64,000 bases of DNA from an uncultured Collinsella sp. (lineage in GTDB: Bacteria; Actinomycetota; Coriobacteriia; Coriobacteriales; Coriobacteriaceae): NCBI GenBank assembly GCA_900544095.1, contig UQTV01000003.1:1-64000 (forward strand). Direction: 5' to 3'. The notes under the pieces were generated by a model. The model did not search any database. It saw only the letters and a program-made list of their open reading frames with translations, and had not been told where the DNA came from. Below, piece by piece: positions 64,000 to 64,000 of the stretch. Position 1 is the first letter of the stretch. Every line of letters starts with the position of its first letter. Both the position numbers and the translations under genes were made by a program.

Positions 64000-64000
64000 C

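Overview
The window is a high-GC, gene-dense stretch of a Gram-positive bacterial chromosome. Several features point to a gut Coriobacteriia, most likely a Collinsella-type genome: type III glutamine synthetase, MurT/GatD peptidoglycan amidation, GatCAB, sortase-assembled pili, several iron-containing alcohol dehydrogenases, and families of dispersed palindromes in the intergenic gaps. The assignment to Collinsella is an inference; no 16S gene is present. Most genes lie on the minus strand in short operons with clear Shine-Dalgarno sites.

Layout: 0-5.4 kb, guaA, asparaginase, a small XRE regulator facing a small unknown gene across a perfect 26-bp palindrome, a DUF1648 membrane protein and ychF. 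5.4-10.5 kb, a polyferredoxin and three iron/zinc-dependent alcohol/glycerol dehydrogenases separated by terminators. 10.9-15.3 kb, two tandem paralogous TPR-like unknowns upstream of a single-chain MurT-GatD fusion. 15.3-16 kb, an inverted-repeat pair, tRNA-Glu and a structured element that copies the tRNA T-arm. 16-25.1 kb, a flavodoxin-ferredoxin, glnA type III, the metF / MetH-activation / metH operon and a UPF0210 gene. 25.1-31.8 kb, a giant hairpin, a methyltransferase, yhbY, a 999-aa ATPase/BTAD regulator, nagB and crr. 31.8-36.1 kb, glmM, rpsI, rplM, a patatin, a 62-bp tandem hairpin array and tmRNA with a second T-arm element. 36.4-45.1 kb, an unknown gene, a PIN toxin-antitoxin pair, a P-type ATPase with its small partner, and a two-subunit ABC exporter with a divergent AraC regulator. 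45.2-48.8 kb, a second giant hairpin and gatCAB. 49.1-57.7 kb, a pilus operon: adhesin, minor pilin, major pilin, a 50-aa membrane protein and a class C sortase. 58.2-64 kb, a HAD phosphatase, an MFS carrier, a moaC-mobB fusion, moaA and a partial DUF559 protein.

Working together: the methionine block carries methyl-THF formation, methyl transfer and cobalamin reactivation in one transcription unit. glmM and murT-gatD feed and modify the cell wall. gatCAB gives Gln-/Asn-tRNA by transamidation. The pilus cluster builds a covalent pilus whose tip adhesin is broken by one in-frame amber codon in this sequence.

The most unusual material is non-coding. Two ~190-200 bp elements sit behind tRNA-Glu and tmRNA, each holding a direct and an inverted copy of its own host's T-arm. 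Two ~135 bp nested hairpins have perfect 32- and 40-bp arms that differ in sequence while staying fully complementary. There are also a 62-bp tandem hairpin array and two families of paired dispersed palindromes.
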